From assembly GCA_024349245.1 (NCBI GenBank), contig JALDNG010000022.1, positions 11,649,001 to 11,713,000 of the forward strand: 64,000 bases of DNA, read 5' to 3'. The notes under the pieces were generated by a model that was given only the letters and a program-made list of their open reading frames with translations, was not told the DNA's origin and made no database searches. The stretch comes from Neodontobutis hainanensis (Eukaryota; Chordata; Actinopteri; Gobiiformes; Odontobutidae). Made by a program: the position numbers and the translations under genes. Positions 11,401 to 26,400 of this stretch are shown one piece after another (the first letter of the stretch is position 1; each line of letters starts with the position of its first letter).

Positions 11401-14400
11401 GCAGTCTAGTCTTTTTTGTCGCAGACCCAGTTTGTCTTTTAGTTTGTTCGTATTGAGGTCACATATTGCTGCAAAAAAAGAGACTCCTAAAAACAACAAG
11501 AAAGTGCACCACGCTAAACCAAACACATGTTAAATGTTGTTTCTGTAACTTATACCACATTCTAAGCAGCGTCGTAAAAAAAGAAATAAATAGAGTAAAC
11601 CAACAAAACAAAGAAAACACTATTCTCCAGACATTAGACAGATTTAACTTGAGGCTTTCTAAAATATGGAGGGGAGGTATACACTGGCTAAAAGCTACAG
11701 TGTTTGGTGCATTCTGAAGTAAGGGCAACCATCAATACTTTAAAACCCTTTTCCTTCCTCAAATGGGGAGGCATTTAAAACAGTGAAACATCTCTGCTTT
11801 CCAAAAGTAGATATTTTTGTTAAGAGATTTTGTTTTGAAAAGATTTGAAATTCCTGTGTCATATGTGTCATATCATAATGTGTCATAGATGTAATCCTCT
11901 TTCCATTAGTGCACACTTTTTACATTAAGCATTAGTGTTTATCTTGAAATAAACCATCAAAATGCCCTCTTCTTTACGCATCAGGACTCTGGATGAAAGA
12001 TGAAATTACTTAAAGCAGACAGATTTTGTTTTAAGGCTTCTCCTGCTTCTGGGAATGAAGTCAGTGCAGATAGTTCAAGCTTACTCAGACTGTAAGCCAG
12101 TGTTTTTTTTTTATTCTGAATGCTCTGAGTTGTAGTTTTGTTGTCATTATGGTTTGTCATTTCTCTCCAGTAACTTCACATGTACATTTCCATATTGTGT
12201 AATTAATATAGTCTAATCTAATCTAATCCAACTCAGTACAGGCCTTTCATGCTTTTAATGTAATCCATTGAAAATACATTAATTACATCTCATTTTGCAA
12301 GTGGCAGTCAGGTCACAGCTCAAATCTTACTTATTATAATGGATAAAAGGTGGAACGTTTCTGTGGTTCTTATTTAAATATTCTTTGTGCTACAGCAAAT
12401 CTTCCTTCTGTGGTGAATTTTAATCTTTGCCTTTTGTTAACACAGAGCTGTATTAAAGCTGAACTGTCTGTGTATTTCCCCAGGTAAAAATACAGAGCAG
12501 AAGCAATGTCGCAGTACAATAAAACAGGATATTCACCATGAAGGAGCTGCTATTTACCTCATGAGAAATCAATCTGAGATTTATCATCTCGCATGAGAAA
12601 GCAAAGCTGTGCTAAATCTATGTAATTCATTTATCAGACTAATTAAAAGTCAGATCAAATGTTTTAATGGTCCTGGACAATATCTTGCTGTTATTGCAAA
12701 TAAATGAGCCGTCTTTTTATGTGAAACAACTATTTTAATTTACAACTTGTTTCCTTCTTCCAGTCCTCGGGTTAATCTTATGCAGCAAGGTTTTGTGGGA
12801 GTCAAGCGAAAACATCATCATAGTCTGTGTTGTTGTGATAAATTACAGTGTTTGTTAGACTCGCTCTAGAAAAGTTGCTCTGTTTGGTGTGGCTAGATAT
12901 AAGGTCAACAATTTCTTATTATCTTATATTTCTGTTGTCCATAAATAATGCTCTGTCTCCTACAAGGCAGCTTGTTGTCATTCACTATAATTAGAGGCTG
13001 TGGGTCTGTGGTCCTGCAAACAAGATTAGTTCTGCTTGTTGCATTTGATCTCATCACAGTGGATTCAAATCAATATTCACAAATTACTCAGCGTGGTCAA
13101 AGAAAAAAACAGGAAAGAATGGGCCTCTGGGGCAAGTGGTCCTAAAATTGCGTTTGTCTGGAGTTTATGACTTTGTTGTAAAAATAGAAGGTCGATTTGT
13201 AACTGTACACGGTTTTCTCTGTGGCTTAGTGTTTTCACTGTTTAGACAGGCTCACTTAAGGCCAATAGAAAACATCCTGGCAGTCTGTTATTAAATGGGC
13301 TTGGTTTGCTGCTGGTTTGTGAGATACAAAAATTAAGCCCTCAAGTCTGCCACCACACAGCTAAACTTATACTGGCAATGTTACTTTAAACTGTCCCAAT
13401 GATAGACATTGTAGAAATTGTAAAAATCATGTGCACTACTACTGTGCATATAATCTGCTAAAAGCAAGTATTTATTTCACCTTAAATTGTTGGTGCATTG
13501 TCTTTTTGTGGCTCATCAAGAGGCTCTTAACTGGATTAGCTCACGAGCATGTGTAAATATTTGGAGGAGGGATTACCATGTGATGTTGTGGATGATTATA
13601 CTAGAAAACAGTTAAAATAATGGGAATATTTCTGCTACACAGTCAACACTTCTACTGACTTCACTTTACCAATTACTTCTTCTGTAATGTAATTGTAATA
13701 AACAAGTATCTTAAATGGTGTATTTTGTTTTCCAGAGTGCCCATCTGGCCATGATCGACACCTTGATGATGGCATACACAGTGGAGACAGTGAGTGTGGA
13801 AAACGTGATGTCTTGCATTCGTCAATATTGTGTTAACGCTGAAGAAGAAACACCATACGACACAGAGGACACAGTCACTACCTGGATTAACAAGGTATGC
13901 TATTTGGAGGACAGGTACATAATAGAAAATGTTCTATTCTATACAGGCAAGTGTTGTTTTGAATTACAGGATTAGTCACAACTTTTGCTGCTGTAGTAGA
14001 GGTCACAAGGAGAAAAAGCTCATTTCTCACACTTGTCTCACTATCACTGTAAATATGTGTAAATGCCTTTTCAAACAATTCCTCCCTGAAGTGCAGCATT
14101 ATGTAACATGAAGAAGCAAGAACATCCATTTTATGACATTATAGTCTACACAGGAAGTGCTGAAGGCTGTCCATACAAAGCTACAGAGCCCAGTTTGTTT
14201 ACATTCCTTTGGTGGGAATAGCAGCTTAAACCTCATGCATGCTGTCACACACACAGTGCACCACAAACTCACTGCAACAATAGCTTCCAGAAATGTGGTT
14301 GTGAGATTCTATTGGAAGGACATATAGCCCTCTGTTGGTGCTCACTTGCATTCTATAATTTTAAAATTTCAGTGCCTAGCCAGGAGATTATACCGATTAA

Positions 14401-17400
14401 TATGGTATGGTAAATGGAATGCATTTATATAGGGCTTTTCTACCTTCCTGAGAACTCAAAGCTCTTTACATCAAGCTTCGGTTCACCTATTCACAGACAC
14501 AAGCACTCACACATTCACGCTGTGGTGGTGGTAAACTAGCTCTGTTGCCACAGCTGCCCTGGGGAAATCTGACGGAGAGACGTGGCTGCCATACCAACTG
14601 TGCAACAGTTATAGTGTATGATGTAACATATAACTGTTGTTTCAGAAAGTACAAAGCCAATATTACTTTTTACATTAACATTACATTGTAGATAATATTA
14701 TATGTTGGCTAATAATGTTAATATTAGTTTAGTTTATTACAATATTGGAAAGTTATAATACTTGACAGACATGTTAAATTTTACATCATTGTTTCCAAGA
14801 CTTAAAATAGCTGTCTGTGTTTCTCATTCTCATTTTAAAGTTCATGAAATTTCTTTTTTTTTTTTTTTAGGTAAATGAGTATCTGAAAGACATTTTGACC
14901 CAGGAGCAAAAAAAGAATGAGGTTCCAAACACAGATCCTGCTGGGGGTCCTCGGGTAGGTAACTTTTTTCCCAACAGCTTCTATACACATCCAACTGCTC
15001 TTAAATAATAAATAACTCCAAGTCACACTTTTATGTTTACTTAAATTGACAGGCGTTGATCCATGTAGTCCCAGATACCACTGGAATGAAAGCACATTGG
15101 TTTGCACTTCCCTTTAGACAAACATAAAGTTCTCACTGAATGAGAGAAAGAGACTACATCAGACATTTTCCTTAGCATCACTTCATATTTGACTTTACAA
15201 GCTCTTCTTGTGCCTTAACTAATAGTTCACCGCTTTATAGTGTAATTAAACCAGCAGGCGTTTAGTGCCGGGTCAACCACAATCAGGGCCCAGCCTGTGG
15301 CCTGTTGTCTTATAGAACTAACTTTGCTGTAAGGGGTTATAATTTCATATGACACGCTGCTGTGTACCCAGCCTCAGGCCCAAAGTTCCTGTAACAGTAC
15401 GGGACTAAGCAGAAGGAAATGAATGAATGAAGGCTGCTGTGTCTTGTGTGTATGGCTTTGCATTTGTGTCTATTCCATTGCTCTATATAAAAGCAAAAAC
15501 TCTGTGGAATTATCTACTGGTCTTTCTCTCTACAGATAGATATATAAAATTGAGACAAAGGTAGAGGCAAGTGTAATGTGGTTGGTGTAGTGGTTGCATT
15601 ACTTTAGTATAATTTTTTAGAATATTTAAAGAGGTTTGTGGTCTTGTGGCCAGCTGGACACCTCAGAACAACAGAGAAGCAAAAAATATATTACAAAGAC
15701 CATAGGCACGGAACTAAAACATTGTGCCAGTATAATATACATTCTGACCTGAGTTTAGGTGTCTAACTTTATTAAAGCAATTGATCAAATTGTAATATTG
15801 TGTCAGACAGAAAGGGTAGGCATTGATATGGTAACAAAAGTCATGAGTGCCACTGGGGTCATGTATTGTGAGGCTGTGAAAATGCCTGCGTTTAGATACT
15901 TTTGTTTTTTGTTTGTCCCAGCCTTAATCAATATTTTCTAGTCTAATATAGTACTAGTGACTTTTGGGTTGGAGGTTCTTACAATTTCTTTTTTGGCAGG
16001 CAACCCTGAATAACACTGTAGGTAACTCTGAGAACCGAGCAGACCATCTGCTATTCTTGTATGTCCTTCCAAGCACATACAGTACTTTTTCAGACACTTG
16101 GTAGTCTCTAGTGGACAAATCTTAGAGTTAATAGAAGCTAAATAATGTACTGAACCACTACAGCATCAGAAGAAGTTGGTATGTATTCGAAAGGTTTACC
16201 TTAATACTGCCTCATGTAGAGGTTTAGATATGTGTTGTTGACACAGGTGTGTGTTATGGATGCAGATCTTACCAGCCAGTATGCCGCCACAGTATTCTGT
16301 ACCACAACTAGGCTTGACAGTCATTCATAATAATAATTATTTTTAAGAGGTTTTAGAATTTTTCAAATGCATACAGTATCTGAATAATAATAGTAATTTA
16401 CAGATGTAGAAAAGGATTTCATTAGAGAGTGAAGGGTGAAGAAAACAAAGTCTTTGAAGCTGCAACGTGACACAGAAATTAACTGCTGCTCCAGCACAAG
16501 AGCCACCCTCCCAGTCATCTGTCTTTTCAACCTGACTGCAGTGTGAGTCATGCAGGCAGCCTTTGTGTCAGTCAGATAGCTCCCAGGACAACAGCACTCA
16601 CCACACTTTTACAAGTTAACCTACTATAATCAGAGGTAGGGGGAAAGCCGTAAGTGGGGTACTGCAGGGGCCAGATCAGGACAGAGAGGAAAGGGTAATC
16701 TTAAAGTTAAGATGCAAATTTTAATAGACAAAGAGGAAGTCGCAGGATGAATGAGCATAGACTCACTGTGTTCCTTTTATGCCTTTGATTGGCCTTGATG
16801 TCATCACTGACTCAGTATAGCTTTGCATGGAGAATTTAATCAATCCACAACCGTAAACAGTGTAAATTAATCTAATGCATTTATACATGTAAGATATTGA
16901 CCTGCAGAAATTTTTTCTACTATAATTTTATCTTGTTCTTTGGTGTTTCCACCCTGCTTCCAAGTATAAGTCACAGTTCTATAATGGAAAATTCAGTACA
17001 AAGTGCTTTCATTTTTCACAAGTGACACTCTGCCTTTGAAGTTAAATGCTTGCCATGGAATGTTGTTTGACACTTACATTTCTTTCTTTGATGCTTCTAG
17101 GTTTAGAGGGAATATGCTATTAACTGTGACAGGCCTCTTTTTTTTTTAAATCAGCTTACAAAGTCAGTGCAAACTGACATTTTGACCATTTAATACAGCA
17201 TCATTGTCATAAGCAGTCAAACTGTCAAAACCTTTGGGTTTTAAAGTTTTCATTGGTTTATGTTTCTATGATAATCACATTCTATGAATGAATATTAATT
17301 CATTCATTGTCTACCACTTAGTCCCGTTAGGTGTCGCGGGTGACTAGAGCCTATCCCAGCAGCTTTGGGCCTGAGGCGGGGTACACCCTGGACAGTAGCC

Positions 17401-20400
17401 AGTTAGTCGCAGGGCTAACATTTAGAGACAAACAGTGACAGACAACCATTCACTCTCACATTCATTCACTAGGGACCATCACAATGTGACATTATGATGC
17501 AGTTAAACATAGTTAATAGGTTTATGTTTAAATAATGGTGGGCTGTGTTTTATTGCCTTAAAGACCATATGTTTTGTCTTCCTGTCCTGTCTTGTCCCAC
17601 TAATTGCAATAGTAACTAATCCTGCTCAAATGTTGTCTTTTTTTCTTTTGCTATGCTTTTGCAGTCTCCAACCAAGTGGTACATGAAGCTTGTGCCTGTA
17701 AGTCAACTAATAAATGCTCTGCTCTGCTTTTTATCTGTGTAACTATGTCGATCATCCGTTTTCTGTTCTTATTGTCCTCATAATAGGACACATTCAATCA
17801 CCTTGAATTAAATGTCATAAACCAAATTTAGTTCAGAGTATAGAGCCAAACTACTTTTTACTTAAGCTTATTATTTTCGGCTCTGTTATCAGTCTCACTA
17901 TAGGGCTGATGTGTATTTTCAGGCCAATATCTTTATGTCAGAGTAAAAATATTGATGATATTAAACAACCCTTTGTCAGAGGAAATATAAGCTGTTTAAG
18001 GTGCTCGTGGGACATAATCTGGTCTGGTGTTTTTAAAATCAGAATATCTTATCTTTTATACATATCTTTTTACAGGCTCGCTACAGGAAAGAACAATCCG
18101 CAACACAGTCAGTTCCATGGATCCCTCCAATGGACAACCTGCTCAAAGACAGCACAGATGGATCCGCTCTAGCTGCTCTGCTGCACTTCTACTGCCCTCA
18201 GCTGCTACCACTAGACGGTGAGAAACTGTGCGCAAAACTGGTTGAGACTGAATACAGTGACACAACTGACATAACCAATAACACTTCAGAGTGGTGAAGA
18301 AATGCCGTGACCCAAATGATTTGTTTTAGACTTTTAAAAAGGTGTAATAATATGGTCATTTAGCCCGGTTTTACCACACCAAAAACAATGTTTTTTTAAT
18401 TTTTTAAATGTTAAAGGCAGAACTCTCCTGGTATTATATAGTCTTATGACTGAAAAATCTATCAGCAGTTTGGGGAATTTTTTCCTTTTATCTGTAGATA
18501 AATTATTCACCATAAAATGGAACATAAATACATCACATGACTCATCAGGGGAATATACACTCACCGGCCACTTTATTAGGTACACTTGTTCAATTGCTTT
18601 GTAACACAAATTTCAAATCAGCTAATCATATGGCTGCATTTAGGCATCTAGAGATTAGTGAAGTTGATTTACTGAAGTTCAAACCGAGCATCAGAATGGG
18701 GAAGAAAGGGGATTTACATGACTGGTGTGGAATGGTTGTTGGTGTCAGACGGGCAGGTCTGAGTATTTCAAAAACTACTGATCTACTGGGATTTTCAGTC
18801 TCAACCTTCTCTAGGGTTTACAGAGAATGATCCAAGAAAGAGAAAATATTCAGTGAGTGGCAGTAGTGTGGACGAAAATGCCTTGTTGATGTCAGAGGTC
18901 AAAGGAGAATCGGCTGGTTAAAAAAGATAGAAAGGCAAAAGTAACTCGTTACAACCAAGGTCAACAGAATACCATCTCTGAACAAACATCCCTGAAGTAG
19001 ATGTGCCACAGCAGCAGAAGACCACACCGGGTACCGCTTCTGTCAGCTAAGAACAGGAAACGAAGGCTATAATTTGCACAGGCTCACAAAACAATAGAGG
19101 TTAAAAAAAAACCTAGCCTGATCTGATGAGTCTGGATTTCTGCTGCAACATTCAGATGGTCAGAATTTTGTGTAAAGAACATGAAAGCATGGCTCCATCC
19201 TGCCTTGTCTCAATGGTTCAGGCTGGTGGTGGTGTAATGATGCGTGGGATATTTTCCTGGCACACTTTGGGCCCTTTAGTACCAACTGCGAATCAATCAC
19301 CTCAGACTGGGTTCTTGAACTTGACAATGAGTTCACTTTACTCAAATGGTCTCCACAGTCACAAGATCTCAGTCCAACAGAGCACTTTTCGATGTGGTGG
19401 AACAGGGGAGTTGTATCATGGATGTGTAGCTGAAAAGTTATGATGCTATCATGACAATGTGGACCAAAATCTCTGAGGAATGTTTCCAACACTTTGTTGA
19501 ATCGATGCCATGAAGAATGGCAGTTCTGAAGGAAAAAGTACTAGCAAGGTGTACCTAATAAAGAGGCCAGTGAGTATATAATAAGATACCTAAACTCATC
19601 ATTGTGACAAAAGCTCAATCACTGCTTATTGTTTACTATTTACATTTGTACGAGTCAGTCCAATGCCCTTCTTAACAGAAGACACAGCAATTGGCCCAGT
19701 CAAAATTCTTCTGCTAGGTGACACAACCAGAGGCATCATGGTTCCCTCTGTCCTTTCAGATGTCTGTTTGAAGGAGAACATGACGCTGGCCGATAAGCTC
19801 TACAACCTGCAGCTCATCCAGGACTTCTGCAAAGACAACTTGAACAGCTGCTGCCACTTCAGCCTCGAAGACATGCTCTATGCTTCCTCCACCATCAAGG
19901 TATTTCCACTATGACGTAACTTAACTATGACTAGTTCTCATTTGTTTTTTGCAGTCAAGAGATTTAAGTTTATTGTGTCTAATTCTTAGATTAACTACTG
20001 TACTTTTCAAAAACCTGCTATGGTTATAGATACTGTACTTTGAGCATAAGCAGTGGCCTTATTAGTAAGACAAACCAATGCCAAATCATTCTCTGCATGT
20101 GTCATTTTCAGACTCACAATAAATCTTTAGCTCTGAAATTAATTGTCTCTAAACCAAGTTCTCAAGTGGGGTTTAGAATAAAAGAAATGAGAATAACAGA
20201 TGTTGTGGTATGCTCACAGAAAACTGAATGAAACAAGAGGGATTGGCAGCTCTTGAGGCCAGTGTAGTGACTCATTTTGTGGAAAATATCCTTCAATCCA
20301 AACTCCAAGTCTTCACTGACCACAGTCTGGAAAGCTACAATTACAGTTCTCCTAGCATGTTTTTTGTTCATCTTTTATGTACTTTCCCTTGCTTAGATTT

Positions 20401-23400
20401 CACATTGACTTTAGTTCTTTTCCCTGAGTTAAAACTCTCTCTAGTTTTCCATCTTGAGTGTTTTTTCTTCTTTTGTGTTTGGTTCACCATAAGTACTCTT
20501 CAGCCATTATGTTTTCAGTGAATTTTAAAACGTACATCTAGCATCACTATTATGTTGTTTTTGTTTGAGTTGTTGTGATTATTTTTCATTGAATGATACT
20601 TTAAGTGTAGGTCTCAGCTGTACAGCTCAGCACAATGGACTACTGTAGCATTTCTCTGGTTTGTAATTTTCTTTCCCTGCTTTTTTCCTCAGTGTGTTAT
20701 TCTCTCTGTGTTTGAGAGCTAACACAAAACTGGTGATGTCTGAGTGAGTTTGGCTGTAACTGTCACCACAGCATTTGTCTCAGCAAAAACAGAATACAGG
20801 TCAGTGAAAGGACAGCTGCCCGTAGACAACCAATTTTGACTAAATACTGACTTTCTAACAACCTAAAATGTTAAATTATGCTGTCTGTATTACTATTTTG
20901 ATGTGCTTTGTAATGCTGTTTTATTGCTGAGACAAACTAAATACATCAGTTAAAAAAGTCATGTTGGACCGGTAACACAACGAAGGCCCACGTCTTTCAT
21001 TTTAGTAGTAGCATAGGTAGCGGGATTTTGCTGACACCAATTTCTTGATAATAAATTCCTGCTGGGCAGAGTTATAGCTGCACAGCAGTGCAGGCAAAAT
21101 TGCTGCATCAGTTTGTACAGAACATTTTAAAATCAGTAACCTTGACCCAGTTTCAGGCAGTCACACCCTGGGTGGTTGTGTGCCATGGCCCAGACATACT
21201 AATGGAGACTCTATTATAGAGACTGCACCAGGGACCGAAGTGAGAGAGGTGTTCATGTGGAACAAAATGGAAAATGGAGAGACAAGAGACAAAGACAAGG
21301 ATATGTGACTTTATTAGAAGAGACTTAGGTTTAATGTTAAGAGGAAGGCGTCTTGGGGCTACCATGCCACTGATCTGCCTTTATCAGATTTAGTTTTTTT
21401 TTATTTTACATATATAGATATTTTAGTCAGTTACAATTGGAAAAAAATTAAGTTTGTAAGCATCAGGGGAAACTAACCAATACCCACAAAGTGATGCACT
21501 TCACAACCCCACCTAATGCATTACCTTCAGCTAGTCTTTCCTAATGGACATTGAGCTGTAGTAAATCATGTCAACGCACTCTCATTTACTGACTCTTCAT
21601 TTCATTAATTCACACATCTAAATTACAATCTGTGGATCTTGTGGAAGGAAATTAAATTCACCAGCACTGTGTTTGGCCAACAGGCTGCTTCCTAAGCAGG
21701 AGGTTTTAGCAGACATGCTTACTCTGCTCTCGGGATGGTTATTACATCAATTCATTTATAAGGCATCTCTTAATATATTGTGTGTATGTTTCATTTTAAA
21801 TGACAGAATCAGACACAAAATATGAAATACAGCAAAGTCCCAGAATTGTTGTCCCTTTTTCTTAGAATTTCAAATGGGAATTCTGGGGGAAACCAAAAGA
21901 GTTGGCAGTGGTTTCAAAGAGAGGATTGGGATGTCTGCTGGACCTAGATTCCTTAATCAACCCTGTAGCCAATGACTGTTGACGTTAATGCTGTGTGAAA
22001 GCTCAGTGTACATGTTATGGTATTGCATTTAGTCGCAGATGGTAAATTATTAGTAATTTGATGGGTGTATGCGTTTATGTGATATGCTGAATATTTCAAT
22101 GCATATGTTAATTCATGCTTTGTAAGGACAGTACAGTGAGTGTGTACATTTAACCCCCACATGCACTGTCTTTATGGGTGGAAGTGGGGGCTGTCTCCAA
22201 CCATCCCTCCAGAGTGGATTAGCTTTCCCCACCCACACCCCTCTCAATCCACTCAACCCTGAGCACTGTGCCATTAATCACCAATCGGGTTTCTGGTTTA
22301 GTTTCCTACTCAGTGTGACACACTCTGAGAGAGTCTCAACTCTCCATACGTCTAGATCTGGCAACGCTGCTGACCTGGCAGCACACAGAGCTGGAGTCAG
22401 TGCCGGTGCAGTGAGGGTGTGCTCTTAGCCTGGTAACGAGTGTGTTTGACACTGCTGTGGGGTCGCATTAAAGATAACCCTGCCACCTGGTGTGTCAGTT
22501 GTAGTCGATATACTGGAGAAGAAGAGACAGGTTGTGTTTGAGCTTCCTGCACAGACTGGACGGACATCAGGTCAGTCTCTTATTGTTATTTAAAGTGCTA
22601 ATAGTGTGCTGTATTTTTGAGATTAATATGTATACATGTTACAACAAAGCATAAGTAGGCTAAAAGTGATGACTGAAGTGATACTGAATAAAACATTTGG
22701 TTGTGAAGAGATAAATAAAATGAATTGTTGAAGTAAGGAACTGTTCAGATTGTATGCCACAACACACTGTAAACCACATTTGATTGTTGATTAAAAAGTT
22801 GAAGTTCTTCAGTTGGATACACTTGGTGTATTCTTTTATGAATGCACCATTAGAAAAAAAAATGCTGCAGTAAGAACTATGGTAAAATGCAGTAACCTGT
22901 GTTAATTGCCTCTGCCCCTACTGGTGAGCTGTGGGGTGTAGTCAGAGTGATCCACAATTCACTTTATGCAGGATGAATGTCCTGTGGTATGCTCAGTAGG
23001 ACAAAATAATGCTGATGGGGTGATTCAGGTATCTTTAGAGCTGAGCCATGCAGCATTGTCTTTGTCTGGAAACAGCGGACTGTAGACGGGGAGGGGGTGT
23101 GTGCCTTCAAGGTCGTGCTTTCCCTGCTGCTCTCATTTTGTACAATATGAGTGCTCACTTACATTCTTTATTCCCATGTCAAAAAGGCAAGGTGGCTGTA
23201 TTGTTTGTATGGTATTATATTTCCAGATTTTTCTTGTCTCTCAGAATTTCAGGTGTTTTAAATATAGTGAGCAGAATCTCAGCAGTTTTCTTTCGTAGGA
23301 GCAGCACTTAATTGACACAGCTCTAGGGTCAACAGCAACAAATATATAGTTACTATAGTTTGACCTCCCTCTTTATTTTGACCTCGTGTTAAACAGCACC

Positions 23401-26400
23401 CTTCTACTTACTTACTCAATGCATTTCATTTTGGCTTTTCTATTGCACTCTGTTGATACGGAAACAAATAGCTGACCTCTATTCTACAAATCAGGTTAAT
23501 ACCTTAATCATGTCACTACTAACACAAGTACTGTTGACCACCTAGTATTATGTACGCGTTAATGCGTTTATCCGGGCATGTGAAAAGCCAGGACGCTAAT
23601 AGGTTAAGCACAACACAACATCAGTGACCTGTAACACTAAAATATTAGTTCATATATATATTCTGTTTTAAAATGAGAATGCATACTCTGTTTTTTATAA
23701 TGATGTTTGGATGCATGCTTGCATTTCCAACACCGTAAGCAGTAATTTAACACATGCAGCATTTGTAACAGAGACACCTGCTGGACAAAAGCATACAGTA
23801 GCAGGCTGTTTATTAAACACAAGATATATATTGCCAATATCTTGCCGGTTACAATTTTTGTGGGTCCTTAATTCCCTGCCACTCCTATATTTTCTGGGTT
23901 TTTTTTCACAGAACAACTACCTGGTGTTCATGGCAGAGCTCTTTTGGTGGTTTGAGGTTGTTAAGCCATCTTTTGTGAATCCAAGAATTCTGGACAGTGA
24001 TGGCACAGGTTTGTTTTATGCTGGCATCCATAGTGTTTTTGAGATAAATAGAATCTGAATGATATAAAACAAGAGAATATTGTTAAGTAGTAGTAAATAG
24101 TAACATTTCTTCTCACATTAGAGCCCTCACCATTGTTGAAAGATATTCCAGTAGTCCCTATATCCAAGGCAACTAAGAGGAGCTTCATGGAAAGACCCCC
24201 CAGTCCAGAAAGACCGAGGTATTTTCTTTTTGATTTGTATGATTAAAAATTAATTTACACATAAAATGGCTTTAAAGAATCTGTGGATATAATAGTGCGT
24301 CAAAAAAAGAGAAATAATTCTTGTTTCTTCTTCTTTACATTTCTCCAGTTTACCTCTCCGGCCTCAGCCACGAAACTCAGGTAGGAGGTTAGATTAAAAT
24401 GTACAGGTATCAAACTTCACATATGTTCAGAAACTTCTATTAAATGTTTTTGCATGTTTAGAAAAATATAAAACAAAGAAGGCATGTTTCTTTTTCCTCA
24501 AATCTTTCAGGAGAGATCAAGAGGTCTACCTCAATGTCCTTTGTTGATGGCAACCTCGGCACCTGGCCCAAAGAAAAAAGGTTAGTAATGAGCCTACCCT
24601 TTTGCTGCACAGATAAAAATTCCAATCTCCAAGTTATTTTCATAGATTGAAACTACAGTTTACCAAAAAAAATAGAAATAATAAAAATTAATGAAATATA
24701 TATGATTTTTCAGATCAGGTCCTTATGGGGTGTCTTTTGATATCCCTTTTGACAAAGAGGATCTTGCCCCTGCCCCTTTGGTCTCAACACGAGGCATGGT
24801 CAGGTCTGTCAGCACTGATGATGGATCTGGTTTTAAAGTCCACCAGCTTCCTCGGGGGATGAAGCGCAACTTGTCATTCCAGCCAGTGAACGGGCAGAGT
24901 ATGGGCATCGAGGAGGAAGGTTGTCCAGATAGTCTTGCCGGCACAGAGCCTGGAAAACGAGCCTTTCCCAACGGACATGGCAGTGCGATGGGAACAGCCC
25001 CCTCAATGGAAGAGGCTCTCAAGATGATTCAAAGCCCTAATAGGCCTCCAGTAGATGGGATCAACAATGGATTCTTTCTTCACAGCCGGGATCGTGGTGC
25101 TGGCGCTGGAAGCTTGGAGCCAGTATCAGAGTCGGACTCCAAAGGGCCGCTGAGTACCACTGACACTACAGAAGTGGACACTGGCATTCACATCCATACA
25201 GAAGATATGCTGGACGAAGACTCTTCTTTAAAGGACTGCTCTGTGAACATTGATCTAGATATGGACACTCCCAGCCCAAGCCCAAGCAATCAGAGCAAAT
25301 CTCCCTCAGGGGTAAAGATGACAAGTTTTGCAGAGCAGAAGATGAAGAAGCTTACTCCATCTGCGCCAGATTCAGGGAGGGGCAGTAGCAGCTCCATTAA
25401 GACCCCTCCTGAGGGTTCTGAATTTGGCCTTCCATTATCTGTCTCCTGGGCTCCAACGCCTGAGCACAGCCCCATCCATCAACAACAAACCACACCGCCC
25501 CTCCCTGTAAAGAAGTCCCCCACCCCAGTTCAGCTCCCTCCCAATGATCCTGCTCAGGCCATGGCCACTGAGATGATACAGCTGAGGTTACGTCTGGAGG
25601 AAAAACGCAAAGCCATTGAAGCACAGAAGAAGAAAGTAGAGGCTGCTTTCACCAGACATCGTCAAAAGATGGGTCATTCAGCATTCCTCAATGTTGTGAA
25701 GAGGAAAGGAGATGGTGCTGCCAGCTCGGAGGAAGAAGGAGGGAAGACAACAAGTCCCTCTTTTAAATTGGGAAGGAGTAAAGCCGACACACCTGATGGA
25801 GCAGAGCAAAGCAGCACAAGCTCCTGTTGGACAAAGTCACCCGGTGCAGGAGAGGAAGGAGGTCAAAGCCACCCTCAGCTTACCGAAGTGGATTTTTCTG
25901 AATACACACGCTCCATTGAAAAACTCAACCATTCCTTAGCCTTCCTCCAGACTGAGATGCAGCGATTGGCTCAACAACAGGAAGTAATCATGGCCATGAG
26001 AGAGCAGCAACACCAGCAGGCGTGGGTCATTCCTCCTTCTCACACAAACCCCTCGTCGCAAAAGTACAATCGAGCTGGAGCCGTTAGTAGATCCTCCGGC
26101 CCTTCTTCGCCTGCAGACTCCCCTCGTGCCACACACCGGTCTCCAACCAGCATCAAACGCAAGTCTGCCTCTTTCCACTCTCGCAATCCACGCACAGCTC
26201 GGCCCAATGAGCTCAAGCTGGCCCCCTATAATCGGGTCCTAACTGCCCCACAGTCTGTCGACAGCATCCCCAGGCTACGGCGATTTTCTCCATGCCAGCC
26301 CTTGGCAAGTTCCTTTGTTTACATGGGTGAAAAGCCAGCATCTATCAAATCCAAGACAGGAGCCACAAACGGTGATAAAAACAAGAATATAGATTCCCTC

